A stretch of 64,000 bases of DNA from Coriaria nepalensis (Eukaryota; Streptophyta; Magnoliopsida; Cucurbitales; Coriariaceae), in contig CP114489.1 of assembly GCA_027186245.1 (NCBI GenBank), positions 4,905,501-4,969,500 of the forward strand, written 5' to 3'. Each line of letters opens with the position of its first letter. The first letter of the stretch is position 1. Positions 34,273 to 47,519 of this stretch are shown here, piece by piece. Both the position numbers and the translations under genes were made by a program. Below the pieces are notes generated by a model. It was not told where the DNA came from. It saw only the letters and a list, made by a program, of their open reading frames with translations, and ran no database searches.

Positions 34273-36400
34273 CTATTAGATTAAATTAAAACATGTGTAA
34301 TACTTGTTGTAATAATATTAGAGTTCGTAGCGATATTAGAGTTTAGTTCATTACAGTTTAAGTTCATAAATTAGGCATAGTAATGAGAAAATAAATTTAA
34401 AGTGGACTTATTAGTAAAATTTAATTTCCACTTATACATAATTTTAATAATAGAAATAGTATGAGATCTTTTTAATAATTTTTAAATTTTAAAGGGGCTT
34501 TTTAGTCAATTTTAAGACTTAAGGTGACCTAAATTTAATTAATAAAAAATAAATAAGCAAGAGATAAGTAAGAAAGAAAGGAAAAGAGAAAGAAAAAGAG
34601 ATGGTAGGGAAGAAGAAAGTGAGAAAGAAGGAAAATTAAATTAGGATCCTTAACCTTCCGTAAAGTTTTATAAGTATAGTCTCACTACAATATAAAGATA
34701 TTGTGTATTTATTTATTGTTGTGATGTTAAAATTATTTAAATTATTGTTATATTGATTTTAGGATAATATAATTATTAGTAAGCATGATTAATTGAAGAT
34801 AATATTTATTATGCCAGGTTAATGTTGATGTTAAAATTATGATTGTTATATAACATGTTAAGTAAAAATGAAATAAATGTTACCATGCTAAAAATGAGAT
34901 AGTAACTAATATAAACATAATATAGCATGATAGTTTAATGATAATATAAGCTTTGACATGCTACGATTAAATGCATATATTCATGCTTGTGATCTAAAAT
35001 GAATTAATGTTATGTTAAATTAAATAAATATCATAAAGATCATAAGCATGCATATGCATAATATTAAAGTGAGGTATTGTCGGGTCAAAGAAATATCGAT
35101 TATAAAGGACCTCATATAATTCTTAAAAAAATATCATAGTGGATCATTACAACGGTCATACCGGATCACTGATTAGATATCATTTGAAATGCTAGCGGCA
35201 ACATCCTCAAGGCCCAAACATATAAAATAATAGAAAATCATGCATGTTAAATATAAATCATAAAAGTATTAATTTAAAGTAGTCATTTAAAAGATTAATA
35301 CAAGTGAGTACGACCATATAATTACTGAGCTTCTAGCTCACAGATGTTTTACTTTGTATTGTAGAAAATTACAAAAGTAAAAACTGTAGACTAAGGATCG
35401 GAAAAATGAAGAAGATTAATCATCTAGAATTGTACATATGAGACATGATCTATGAAAGGACAAAAATATTTAAAAATCCTCTTAGAGAAGCTTATATATA
35501 TGTATATATATATATAATGAAAAAGAATAGTTCTTTTTTAAAAGTTTTGTGATTAATTGTATATAATAAGAATTTTAGTTATATCTTATAAAAAATTCAA
35601 ATTGTGAAGTTATTTCTTTCAAAAAGATTTTAAAATTTAAGTTTGAAAAAAATGTATCCACTAGCTATACATGTTTCTTTCAAAAATATTCGATAAACTA
35701 AATATATAAGACTTGTAAAATGGATATGTTAGCGTTTATGTGTTTGTGTTTGATATATATTTATACATACATCCGTTTTGAAGTTTTTAATATCCCAAGC
35801 ATCGGAATATTGGCCTATTTGCATTATTTTTAACTCATTAGCTATTTGAAACTTGTCTTAAATATCGGTGTACTATTGAACACGAAAAATGAAAAATAGC
35901 TACTTAGATTTGTTTCTGATTCTAGGACCAAAACCATGAGTACGTTAATTTGGAACCTAACAAGGTAATTATCAATGTTAGTCCAATTTGCTAAAATAAG
36001 AAATAGAAAAAGATTGGGGCTTAAATGTAATTAACAAAAGATAAAATAATAAAAGGCATGAATGAGCTGCCATAGTGAGTCAGAGTATTAGAAGAACAGT
36101 AACCAGTTGGCTTTCTAATGTCAATGAACAAGAGAAGCATAATGAACCACATATTTCATGAACAAGATAAGCATGAAAATTATGCATTTTAAAAATGATA
36201 AAAAGAACCTCAACATTATATAAATTGAGCTAAATAATGACGGGTCGGAATATAGATGTGTTCTTCAAACATGAGATTTTTGATTAATGTGGCTCCACGT
36301 AACAACGGGAGTAAATTCTGAGAGTGACGTAAAGGGAGGAGCTAGTCAACGTCTTATGGCCACGACGAGCACTACGTGAGCAGTTGAAGAAAATAAAGTT

Positions 36401-36664
36401 TGTGAGAGGCCCATATCCCATATTTGTAGGAAGTAGGTTTAGGCCCATGATCTAATCCAACCGTCCTTAAGGGGACAGAAGAAACTTAACTATGAAATGC
36501 CCAAAAGGAAAGTAAAAAAGGTAATGAATCTCCGGCCGCCAAAGTTTTTGAAAAGATTCAAACAAATGGCTAATTTCGTCGGTGGAGGTCCACAGGTACA
36601 TAACCCTAGTGGGTCTTTGTTTTGCAGGTTGCAGAAGGATTGGAGGCCGGAGCATGATACTTGA
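36401..36664 (+). CDS. Possible small gene: site II promoter elements plus a 55-residue basic ORF
   Basis: Two AGGCCCAT site II elements (36407-36414, 36441-36448) lie 50-90 bases before an ATG at 36497, and a telo-box-like AACCCTAG lies at 36602. This combination is usual for ribosomal-protein and other housekeeping genes. The ORF 36497-36664 encodes a basic peptide starting MPKRKVKKVMNLRPPKFLKR, rich in Lys, Arg and Pro, which I cannot assign. It may be a small protein gene, the first exon of a truncated gene, or a non-coding transcript. The minus-strand frame over the same bases is an alternative. Upstream, CACGTAAC and GACGT words (36297-36360) also look promoter-like. Confidence 0.3.
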
Positions 36665-38221
36665 CACCAATTCCGATTTCGGCATTAACCGTTTGGCGCC
36701 AATAGTATAATTGAGTTAGTCTAGACCGTTAAGAACAACTCATAACTTAATTAGTTAACCTAAAAGATATATAAATGATTATAACTAGCGAGTGCCCCTA
36801 GTGAATGGTGAAACTTCTTGAAGGGAAATGCTATGTTACTGATGCATTAAGCAAAGAAAACTCAAAAGAAAGCAAAAATCAATGATGTAACTTGCAAGCC
36901 AACGAGAAAAAAATAAATGATACAATTTTATTGTGAGTAAAATCATCTACTTTCGAAAAAGAGGGCTTTAATTGTGAAAGGCTCATGTGAATCAATAGGT
37001 TTCATTTTTAGACTACTTCAAGTAGAATAGGTTTGGTTGTTACACCAAAAACTCAATTAAAGTGAGCGATGATAATATTTGTCTAGGTCATAATATTTTT
37101 TGGCCGAGCATGAACGCTTTTCTTTCACGTTTAACTATTTGCGTGAATAATGTAGAAGATATTAGAAAATCTTATTACTTCAAGTGAAAGCTTTCACTCT
37201 TATGGGTCATATGTTATTACTTGAACATTAAAAACGTTGTCCTAATCATCTTTTTCCCTTTTAAGATTTTTGCAAGTCATGGATTCAAAAGTAGATGTTT
37301 TAGAGATATCAAAATGGAGCAGGTTCCCTCAGCCTATCAACCTGTTGTTTACTAGGTCCAATTCAAATCTAATATAACTTGTGTCATTTATTATATATCA
37401 GGATTAATCTTGATTTTGAGCCTTCGTGTCGGTCTAAGCACGGCACAGATGGCCTGTCTTAAGGCTCGATACTTTATGTGGGTCGGTGATTCGATTTATT
37501 AAACTAATATTTTATTAAGTTGATACTTAGATAAACTATAATTTAAAATAGTATTTTGATCCCATTGAAAGAAGAAAACATCTAAAATCCCTCCAATTCC
37601 AACCGGTCGTCCAAGGAAAGAATGTCAAAACCTCATGGTGGTGTTGCACAATCTACAAGAAGAAACTCATCACGAGCATTACTTGTTGAAGAATCATCAA
37701 ACTTCTCTCGCATTTTCACTAGAGGAGTTGTATCCAAAATTAAAATTATTTGGATTGATTTTTCATTAACCGGCATTTCAGAGGCCTAAAATATCATTTA
37801 ACCTAAGAATAAATCTGAAAGTATGTGGCCCTAGTTTTGATGTACATAATTATTAACCGAGTCCCCACCGGCACCTACCTACGTTCTGGCCAAAACCAAA
37901 AGTTTCTTGCAAGTTGCACCCAAAACTTTGCCCTCAAATCAAGGGCAAGCTGACCTTAATCAGTTTGACTTATATATTGGGAATATTTTTGAGACATGAC
38001 TAACCATAACTGGTCCGAGTCCAACAATGTGGTAATAAAAAAAAATAAAGATTCCTTATTTCATGATATTTTTTAATTGAATAATAATCAAAATTGAGAA
38101 TTCGGACACAGCACGTTCTCAACTTTACACCGGAAAAATTTGATCAAAAAAATAATAAGAAGAAGAAAGCAGCAGCAATTCTGAAGCTGAGTTTGCTGCA
38201 GAGATCTCATTTCATTAAAAT
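36665..38221. other. Intergenic region downstream of the CHUP1-like gene
   Basis: AT-rich, without a recognised exon or repeat boundary. 37600-37760 is somewhat coding-like but has stops in all frames I read. The 3' UTR of the CHUP1-like gene should lie within about 300 bases of 38221. Confidence 0.4.
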
Positions 38222-41200
38222 TTAGCAAGCAGTAGACCTGCAAATAAATTTCTGTTGCTGATTTTGGCATTGATCATGGCAAGACCTTGCTTTATCTCTC
38301 AGTTCTTGGAAAGCTCTATTCGTTTCCATATCAAATCCTCCAGCAAACTGAAAATTGTATGATAAATAATAATGAACAAACATGTTGCTAAAAAGAATAG
38401 AAATTTATTCAGTAGTTCTGCGGGGGGTCTCTCTTTACCTGATGTACCCGGAAGGCAAATCGGACGCCTTGGACTATTAGCTCTTCTTCTTCGGGCCCAC
38501 CTCCGCCAACTGTTTCGAGCTCTGCCGATACTCTGTTCATGTACTTCATTGCCAATTTTACTGATGCCAGCTTGATCTGATGATACAATGTGAGTTTTTT
38601 TAGTACTATGAATTAAATTCACACTTAAAAGAGTACAATAAATCTAACTCCATGTCTCATTTATTGTATCAAAACATGTCCCCCCCCTTACATCAATTAT
38701 CAAATTTAATAAATATTTCCATCTGAAAAGAAAAAGTGCTAAAATTTGCGAATCTCCAATCTCACTGTCTCTTTGCTCCCTGTTCCCATATATTTTATTA
38801 TATTTTAGGGTAAAGAATAATAAACAAGGAATTAAGAAGACAAGCAGATGCATTTAGTTTTCTAAGACTGCACACCATGCGGGCAAGCAGGCGTGGGCAG
38901 AGAAAATAAGCACAACCTAACAATCCTTTTTGTCATCTTGCAAAACCCATCTTCGTATTTCATATTGCATTCTAATAGTAGAGTGTGTCAGAGTTAATTT
39001 CCTTCTATCCAAGTAATAGTTTACTATTTGTAGGGGACAACATGAAAATCAATTAAATTTAAAACTCAATAAACAAACTACAGCATAATGCTACTAGTGT
39101 TAATTGACGGGAGATGAAAATTTTACCTGACTTACGAATCCAGAATCCAGCATCCAATCCATAGGAATTTGAAACGATTTGTATTTCTTAGATGCGGTGT
39201 CTCTCATCCTTGAGAGATTATAGACACCATGCTCTAACCTGTTACAGATAAAGGAGTAAGAAGTTGTTCTGAAAATCACAACTATGAACAATAATGTTAA
39301 TTAATTACGTATAAACAAGTCTTACTTCTCAAACAAAGCCTGCATCTTCTTGAGAGCTGGCCCACAAGGCTGGCGAGAAACATCTCGGAATAAAAATGCC
39401 TCAGTAACAAGCTTCTTCAGATCACAATAACCAAAGGCAGCCTCACGCAATGCATCGGCCTTTTGCTCTGGCCATTGGAAGTGTTTAAGCACTGCTCTTT
39501 CATCCACCTGCAAAGAAGTACACTATTTCCTTTAGCCAAAAGTTTTCATCTAAAAAGGGTATTAATTTGAACCCATAGATAAAGACTACCAGAGAAGAAG
39601 TTACCAGGTAAGAGAGCTCATCATCTAGCCATTTAACAAAAGGTACAACTTCCTCAATGTCAGCAAAGGCCGCATTTTCGACTTCTTTGATCAAAAATCT
39701 TATGAAATCTCCCTGTATTTCAACGTCCGTTTTAATCTGAAAAAATATCATCATATAAACTATAAGTCACAAAATAAAACCCAGAAATATCAAATACAAG
39801 CAAAACAATAGTAACCTATAAATTGCAGCCAAAGATAATTCACGTTTCCAATCCATTTTCATAAGATTAGTGGGATAGAAAGTAGCCCAGAATTTAATGA
39901 AAATTTAAGTCCAAGATATAATAGTTGCAACCTGACGAAATTTTCTGTAGTCTTTTCGGAGAAAAAAAAAACAAACCTAGACTCTGTCTTATCCTTAAAG
40001 ACGAAGCTAATATATGACAATAAAATTCAAACGAAAAGGAGAAAGCCAGAAGGTGGAATCAATAAAGGCATTTCGAGTAGTCAGTTTTCAGTGACCTAAA
40101 AGCTACAGCTACAGTGGCAGTACTGTAAATACTGCGACAAAGATTAAGACAAACCCGTGAGGCCATGATGTGAAACTTACAGCGAGCAAGTGAGCGGAAC
40201 GGTTTTCTATCTCGCCGATCATGTCACGAGAATTGGCTGTCGGCGCTACGTCGCTAACTCCAGCACCGGAGTCACGCCGTGAGTCTCTCCGCATCAGAGA
40301 GTGATAGAACTCGGCAACCTCCGGTACTCGACGTACCTTCGTCGGTAACAACATCATTCCTTTTGGAGGCGGCGGAGGCGGAGGCGCAGATTTTGCCGGA
40401 GGAGGAGGTGGCGGTGGCACTGCTTTCGACTGAGGCGGAGGTGGTGGAGGTGGTGGAGGAATCGCTTGCTCGGTTGAAGTACAGGAGCCATTAGATGATG
40501 ATGAAGAGGAGGAAGAGGAAGTAGAAGAGCATGAAGATGAAAACGAAGACGATCTTGGAGGTGGTTTTGGAACCCTAGGGAGACGAGATCTGAGATTAGT
40601 AATAGTGGACTCCATGAGTTCTTCGGAGTTACAACGAGAGTGTCTCGGTCTCTCTGTTTCTGCTTCTTCTCTCTTCAAATCAAAACCCTCAACAAGCTTG
40701 TTATTCTCATGGCTTACAACAATGTCCGCACATTTGTTCCCCTTTTTCAAATTTCTGATCAGATTCGACTTCACTGAGACCTCCATTAGTCCCTGAAACC
40801 TCTGTGAAGCAGAAAGCTCGTCGTCATCCAAAATGTGCTCCACTCTACTTCGATCCGACGCCACTTTCTTCAATTCGATAATCTCAGCCTCCATTGTTTT
40901 GATCTTTTCCTCATTCTCTTTCCTCTCTTCCTGAATCCTCCGCTTTAACTCTTCCAACTCTTTCCTTAGTCCCTCTTTCTCTACTTCCAAGAACTCGATT
41001 CGCTCCAAAGCTTTTCCAATCTCCGCTTCCTTGGCAGAGATCTCATTCTCAAGCACCGGAACAATAGCAACGGATTCCTTCAATAGCTTGTACTCAAGAA
41101 GCTCAGTTTTCAAGCGAGACTCTCTGTCACGAAGATCTTCGACCAGGCGGTGAAGCCCCGTCACGTCCGGCGGCTTAGGTTGAACCTGAGCAGACGAGCG

Positions 41201-41350
41201 CGGGAAATAAACGCCGAAGGAGCGAGAGAACGCTGTCTTCTGAGTAACCTTCGCTGAGTTTGGCGACGGCGTCGGCGGTGTCTCCGCCTTTGGATTATTC
41301 TCCGACGATTTCTGTAGCCCCATTGCTAATCTCACTTTACCGGCCACCAT
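38222..41350 (-). CDS. CHUP1-like coiled-coil/polyproline protein (At4g18570/IPGA1-like), six exons, 619 residues
   Basis: Exons: 41350-40181, 39736-39605, 39507-39326, 39238-39127, 38576-38439, 38347-38222. All are GT-AG, phases agree, and the sum is 1,860 bases. I start at the ATG at 41350 (MVAGKVRLAMG), the start conserved in relatives. The next two upstream codons are TCA and TTG. A coiled coil runs from about residue 65 to 185 (LVEDLRDRESRLKTELLEYK onward). A basic Ser-rich segment with HSRCNSEE follows, then a run of Ser and three proline tracts (about residues 295-330). The C-terminal CHUP1-like domain includes IQGDFIRFLIKEVENAAFAD, FVKWLDDELSYLVDERAVLK, WPEQKADALREAAFGY, YKSFQIPMDWMLDSG and FAFRVHQFAGGFDME. 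Family knowledge: CHUP1 links chloroplasts to actin, and the At4g18570 (IPGA1) branch is microtubule-associated and acts in cell expansion. No membrane anchor is seen at the N-terminus, which favours the latter branch. Confidence 0.93.
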
Positions 41351-44300
41351 TGACAACTTCTCACTCTTTAAGCTTTTGTTACTTTGACTTAGTTGTGTTT
41401 GTGTTTGTGTTTTCGGTATCCTCTAGTTTTCAATCTATGGAGAGAGAAGAAAGATAGAGATAGAAGGAGAAGAGAGTCGTTGAAGATTGTGAGGGAAAAA
41501 ATTAGAATTCTAGAGAGAAGGTATCGATTACGTTTTACGAGGAACGGTCTTGGTCTACTTTTTTCTGGATCCGGTTCAAAATAAAAGAACTAAAACGAAA
41601 ATATATAGTTTCACTTGATCGAGAGTGCAATTACAGTATGCTAGCAACTTCCCATCAGCTTCCGCCAGCTGGTCGTCTAAGTACAGGGAAACACAGAAAA
41701 AGGAAACGCGTGAGATAGAATTAGGGGCAGGTGCGCGTGGGTATGAGATTTTGGGAAATGGTGGGAGATAATAAATGTAGAGGGTGAGTAAGGGAAAGAG
41801 AGAGTTCTCACTTCTCAACGGTCGAGTTAGGAATTCTGTTACTAATATATATATATACATATATATCAATCCACTATTCTTTTTGTTTAATTCATTTTTA
41901 TAAATTTATTTTTATATAATTTAAATAAAAAATTTTAATTTAAATTAAATAAAATTTTAATTTCATATTAATGGGTCATATTGATATATATATATATCAT
42001 GTTATTAAAAGAAATATATTATTATTTTATTTTTATTTTTATTTAATTTTTCTTTTTAATTTATTATCTTTACTTTTAATAAAAAAAAATTTTGGAAAAG
42101 AAAATTAATGATAGGACAGATGGGAGAATGAAACTTAGTCTCTTTTTTGTGAAAAAATTGATCGATGTAATTTAAATTTTTTTAGAAAAATTATTTATTT
42201 TAATTTGATTTTTTCACGAAATATATAAATCGAATCGAATATTGGTAGGAAATTCGATTAGATCGATTTGGTTCTTCCTCACAAAGATTGGGATCGGACA
42301 GATTTGGTTTGTTCTTGAACCCAAAAAAAAAAAAAAGAATCGGACCACACTACCAATAGAGGTCTAGGATCGATTTTGATTTTTTTTTTTTTACGGTTCA
42401 AGAACATCTTGTTAACAGAGAAGATGAAATAAATCACCATTTGATTTTTCGGAGGAAATAATAGAATCAATCCTATCAGATTTCTCACGAATAGTTAAAT
42501 CGAAACGAGCGATTTTTTTCAGAAAAAAAAAATGAATTATTTCGATTATTTTTTCTTGAAAAATCAGATTAAATTTAGTATTTTTTTTTTCTAATTTTTT
42601 TCTTCTTTCCTAAAAAGGGAATAATTTATTTATGAAAATATAAATTAAAAAAGAAGAAAATTAGAAATAATGAAAAATAAAAAATGTAAGAATATAATGT
42701 ACTGTTCTTAATAATGTGGCACGGTGATCTAATGTGTTAAGTAATTATTGGCGGTCTAAAAATTCTTATTTAAATTATATAAAAATTATAAATAAATAAA
42801 TTTATAAAAATTAAAAGATAAATTAACTGGCATATATTTTTCTCAATAGGTCACTTTTGCCATAATATGTCATGCATAGTGCCCTCTTATACAAGTTATT
42901 CGTAAATTGTCTCTTGTTTGGTACTATACACAAACCTGGTCTTAACTCTTAAGCGCTAGAACCGCATTTACTATTCACACGGGATAATATACCTTTAACT
43001 CTGACATGTGGATGAGTTTGGAAAAAAATCTTTAAAAAAATAAATAATATTATAATATTATACTATCAATTTTAATTAAATATATTTAATTTTATAATAT
43101 TATTTTATATTTTATATTTTATATATTTTAATAGTAAATTCGTATAAATTGATACAATTTTTAATTTGAGAAAAGTTCAATTTTTTATTATATAATATTA
43201 TTCGATTATATTAAATTTTATATATAATTATAATTGATCTTAGAATAAATTTATCTTAAAATTCATAAATATTGATTACGTATATAAATATACCTCCAAT
43301 AATAATAATAATAATAATAGAATATAATATAATAATAATGATAGTAACTGGTATTGATGTATTCATAAACATTGCTGAAAAATATATAATAATTAAACAA
43401 TAATCATTTTTTTAAATTTAACTCTAATATAGCAAGCTACTCTATAATTGGTGAAAAATCCTACGTGTCCATAAATTTGATTTTCTATAATTGAATCTGG
43501 AAAAATTCAATGTGGTGCGGTCTGAATGAAAAGAGTGTGATGAATAATCCCAATTCTAACCCTCAATGCATGAAAAGAGAGCTTTCACATTTTCAAACTA
43601 CAAAGAGAGATCTAAAAGCATAAGAGAAAAATTCACATGATATGTCCTCATAACTCTAGTACCATTTTATATACGTGCATGGATACCAATTTTATTGATT
43701 CTCATTCAAAGGTCATTTTTTATTACATCACGAGATCAATTAGTTACCATTCATTAATTTCAACCTCTAGTTCAGGATGAATAATAGTTAATTCCAATCA
43801 AATGGGTTTTTTTTTTTTTTTTCTATAAAACTTTTAATTTTAATTTTAGATGCAGAAATCGTTAGCTCTAACATTTATATGATATCATAGTTAGAGTTAG
43901 AATAGATGTAGTAGCCCTATGGCTCATAAAGTAGATCTATAAAGACCTCATAAGAAAAGAAATCAAGGGTTCTAAATTTAATATATCTTTTTTAATTTTA
44001 GTGAATAGCCATAATTTGTTTAAAATCAGAAATGTAGGAGCTAGATAAGTTTGGCCAAAAGAAAAGAAAGGAGCGTTAGGATTGCAAGAAGCAAATGCCA
44101 AGAAACAAGAAGCAAGAAGCAAGAAGCAAGAAGCATTAGGAGCTAGATAAGTTTGGCCAGAAGAATAGTCATAATTAATACCTTATTTATTGTAATTAGA
44201 AGCGGGGCCATGATGGATACAATTAATGGAATTAGGATTGGAAGAAGAGGTGAGAGTAAATAAGGTAATATTGAGATTGAAAAGTGGTCGTCCTCATCGT

Positions 44301-46870
44301 CAAAAGATCTCTTATTACTATTGTTATTGTGATTGGATAATTTGAATCCTTCTTCGTGCATGGATCGGTATACGTACACCAAATGCCAAGTTGCCAACCG
44401 AGCAAATATTGTATGAGTAGAAATGAGGTTGTAATTGGAGTAGAAATGAAGGTTTTGTTCTAAACTTTCAAGCCATTAAATTAATAATGCCACTTAATTT
44501 CTTTTTACACTTATATATCCACGTTGTAAAATATTTGATTTATATTATACAAAACACTATTCTTTTACTTTTAAAAAAAAATAATTTATTTTTCTTATAT
44601 TAATTATTTTTTTAATATTAATAATTTTAGAGTTATTTCTCTTTTTTTTATATATATAAATTTATACCATTCTAATATTTTCTTAAATTTTTTAGATTTA
44701 GCTTAGCATCAAACGCCGGTAATGTTCATATGTATTAGTTAGGAACACATTAATCTTAGAACGACGTCGCATTCTTAATGAGATTATACAATTATCTTAA
44801 GTTTTTTAATTTAGTCGGCACGAAGCGTCATCAATACTTCTTATACATCCTAGTTAGAGACACGTTCAAATATATTAGTTATAAACACACATATTATTAA
44901 ATCATAAAAAATAAATTAATATATCAAATCAAATCAACCAAATAATATATATATTATTTATGGGCAGCCTTTGGATTTAAACCGTAACCCGATGGATCCT
45001 TGTCGGGTCAAAAAAACTAAATTAATATAAAATACATAATCGGATTTATTTTAAAAATAATAAGAATGTTGGGAACTATTTTGAAAATAATAAAATGTAT
45101 GAAACTGTTTTTTGATTAATGAAAAGAGAGAGCTCCTCTCTCACTTACAACTAAGGATTAAAAGGGGTAAAATGAGTGTGCAATAGATTTGGAAAAAAAA
45201 CATAATGCTCCTCCAGTCCTCCTCCTCTCTTCTCTCATGCACGTGCGGTTATAGTCTTCTCTTAGCATGATTTGTGCCGACGATCTCCATACCTTACGGT
45301 GGTTTAATTAACTTGTGATTTCGGTTTGTTACTCCTCTTTCCTTATGATTTTTGGATAATTTATTTTTGGATTAGGTTAAAACCTTTGCTGAAATTTTAG
45401 ATTTGGGATTGTTAAATATTTGGTTGATGTTGGATGATCTTGTATATTAATGGATTTAGGATTTGATTATGTTCTTTGTACCATAACTTTTATCACTATT
45501 GCAAACGAGATTTTCGGAATTCCGGAACTTGAATAAATATAATCTATATTGATAGATTTAATCTCGTAGATGTTCACCATTATAATTTCTTGTATCTCTT
45601 TTTCAATTTTCTTGCACAATTTAAATGCCATAAAATATGTATATCAATATTACGAAAGTTTCTCCAAGTACACGCTAGAAAACCTCATACTTTTTGTTTA
45701 CTAAACACTTTAAAGTAACAATTACCAAAGTGAGATATTAGAAAAAGTAATTCTACTAAAGTTGATGTATTTTCTCTTTCTCTCTTTCCTCATATTTTTT
45801 TCTCTCTTAAGAAATCCTAGCGGCTACTCACTTTGCTCGAGTCCTTACTTGAGAGTAAAAATATCTAAACAATTTTTATCTCATTTGAGATTTCTTTCTT
45901 CTTCGTTTTTGAAGCATTTTTCACTATTTTTCTTAATATTTTAATCTTTTAAATGATCATTTTGTTTTTTTTCCCCCAAACTAGTCAATTCTTGAAAAGA
46001 GCTAGTGAGAAGAGCAGGGCTAAAAGCTCTATATTCCAGAAATTTGGCAATAACTAGTGAGAAGTGAGAACAATCCCCGCCACCGCCTACTGGAGTGGTG
46101 GACTTGATAATCAAAAAGAGAGGGCAACAAGTTGTCACATGCATATATGACGGATTAAGACGTAGAAATTGCCTAATGATAGTGAACTTCTACACCAAAA
46201 AACTACGTGAATAAGAGAAATGCTTTATATTGATCTTGTATTTGATAAAATTTAGATATATATTTTTGTGGTCCATTTTATTTGATATATCTGCCATTCA
46301 TGTGGACTCCAAATTAAAATCCATCCTTCGTCTCTATCAATATGTTTTACATGTAAAATTATTGGGCAAAAATAAGTTTTACACTTAGAATGGACGCTTT
46401 ATAAAGTAATAGAGAGGAGTAATTTTCTGAAACTCATTTTCTTTCCTTTTTGGAATGGGAAATTAGGATTATCTCTTTAAATTAAAATTATAATAAATAT
46501 TTAAAAATTTTATGAATTATACTAAAAACTTAATTTTAAATTTTAATTATAATAAAATTCATATCCAATTAATATGAACAGATTGTTGGTGTGACCGTTA
46601 AGTAATTTTTCATATTATAATTGTTTTTTTTTTATAATTTGACTTAATTTATTAATGTTTTTATCTACTTCCACCAAAAATTGAACTTTCTCACCTTCCT
46701 GACAACCTAGATCGAGATCTGAATTTTCAGATTGGAAAAACCCGTATAAAGCCTGGGTTTTCTTGATCGGAAAACCCAAATCGAATCTTATGCAACTCAG
46801 ATTTCAAACATAGATATGATCATATACAGCCGTTGTAGTAGATTGGTTAGTTTCACGTATAACAGGTCCC
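41351..46870. other. Long intergenic region upstream of the CHUP1-like gene
   Basis: 41351-41480 is CT/GA-rich 5' UTR or promoter. 42180-42560 contains GATCGATTTGG and ATCGATTTTGATT words in mirrored order around two T/A runs, perhaps a degenerate MITE. 43285-43340 has (AAT)n. 44143-44397 (-) has an unassigned 84-residue frame with a hydrophobic C-terminal half that I would not call a gene. 45230-45330 and 46020-46140 are GC-richer patches of unknown nature. Otherwise AT-rich spacer. Confidence 0.4.
44036..44164. repeat. Direct repeat and 7-bp microsatellite
   Basis: AGGAGCTAGATAAGTTTGGCCA followed by A or G and AAGAA occurs at about 44037 and again at about 44137, 100 bases apart. Between them lies a GCAAGAA microsatellite of about four units (44101-44134). 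Confidence 0.75.
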
Positions 46871-47231
46871 CTAACAAGGCATTTTGGAGGTAAACCACTT
46901 CATGACTAGAATGGGAGCCTTAATCAAAGCCAATGCAACCTCAACAATTATAGTCACGCAGAAACAACAAGGACATATGCAACTGAGCACCAATCTGCAA
47001 CACAAGAATACAAAAATAATAATAATAAAGAAATAAAAACAAAATTAAGGTAAATCTAACATACATATGTTTTCTATCATGTAATTAAAACTATCAGAAT
47101 TGTGAAATATCTAACCCGACTATCCAGACAACGATGCCGACAATGGATATGAGGATGGCGAGAAAGGCGAAAGGTAAGCCGAGGAGAAAGCCAAGAGGCC
47201 TACAAGCACATTTCTCACCGCAACAACACAT
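46871..47231 (-). CDS. TAX: TAXIMIN family signalling peptide, two exons, 79 residues
   Basis: Exon 1 is 47231-47116 and exon 2 is 46994-46871. They join in phase 2 across a 121-bp intron (GTCGG|GTTAGA ... TTGCAG|ATTGG), giving 80 codons with the stop. The exons are too short to stand out as single frames. The peptide starts [20 protein letters not shown], continues [19 protein letters not shown], has a cysteine cluster (CICPCCFC), and ends [17 protein letters not shown]. The [14 protein letters not shown] motif, the single hydrophobic segment (about residues 15-42), the CPCC cluster and the WFTS-x-x-PC tail define the TAXIMIN family. In Arabidopsis TAX1 affects lateral organ separation, and in yew a homologue influences taxane metabolism. 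The peptide is small and cysteine-rich (10 Cys). Its processing and receptor are not settled. The neighbouring PPR gene begins 1.9 kb away on the same strand and is independent. Confidence 0.93.
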
Positions 47232-47519
47232 TGTTTCTTTCAATTAGTTTTGTTCCAATTTTCTAAAGATCAGAAGAAAGTAACACTATGGAACTGAAAT
47301 TAGAGTACAAAGTAGAACTCCTCGAGGAGGACGGCAAGTTTTAGAGTAATCATCGTATCAGCAACCAATACCATGGCTCCGCGTCATATCTAGGTCAACC
47401 AAGGTGTGATAAAAGTTTATATAAATTACAAGGAGAAAAGTCCAACCCATGAAAATACCAAATCCTTCCCAGATTTCAATATGAATATTGTTATGCATAT
47501 CTTAAAATACTGAAATCTA

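Larger units (their letters stand above)
32069..36400. other. Long AT-rich intergenic region
   Basis: No coding exon recognised. It holds a CGATGG hairpin (32998-33071) and a 40-bp direct repeat (34204-34272). 33750-33870 has GGGTCAGACC, GGGCC and GGTTCGGG words like degenerate hAT margins. 35060-35350 (ATATCGAT, GGTCATACCGGATCACTG, GAGCTTCTAGCTC) resembles the interior of an LTR, but no ends could be set. Confidence 0.4.

Noticed and set aside
36595..36630. Possible 34-bp intron (CAG|GTACAT ... TTTGCAG) in the small ORF at 36.5 kb
   Set aside because: Shorter than the minimum for plant introns, and the frame is open without it.
38299..38622. Overlapping frame in CHUP1-like exon 5
   Set aside because: The correct frame of exon 5 fits the family and the splice phases. 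This one is a shadow.
40279..40796. Plus-strand frames across the CHUP1-like gene
   Set aside because: They are antisense shadows of the proline/serine-coding region.
43876..43900. ATGATATCATAGTTAGAG resembling a degraded tRNA-Met primer-binding site
   Set aside because: No LTR end or gag reading could be recognised beside it.
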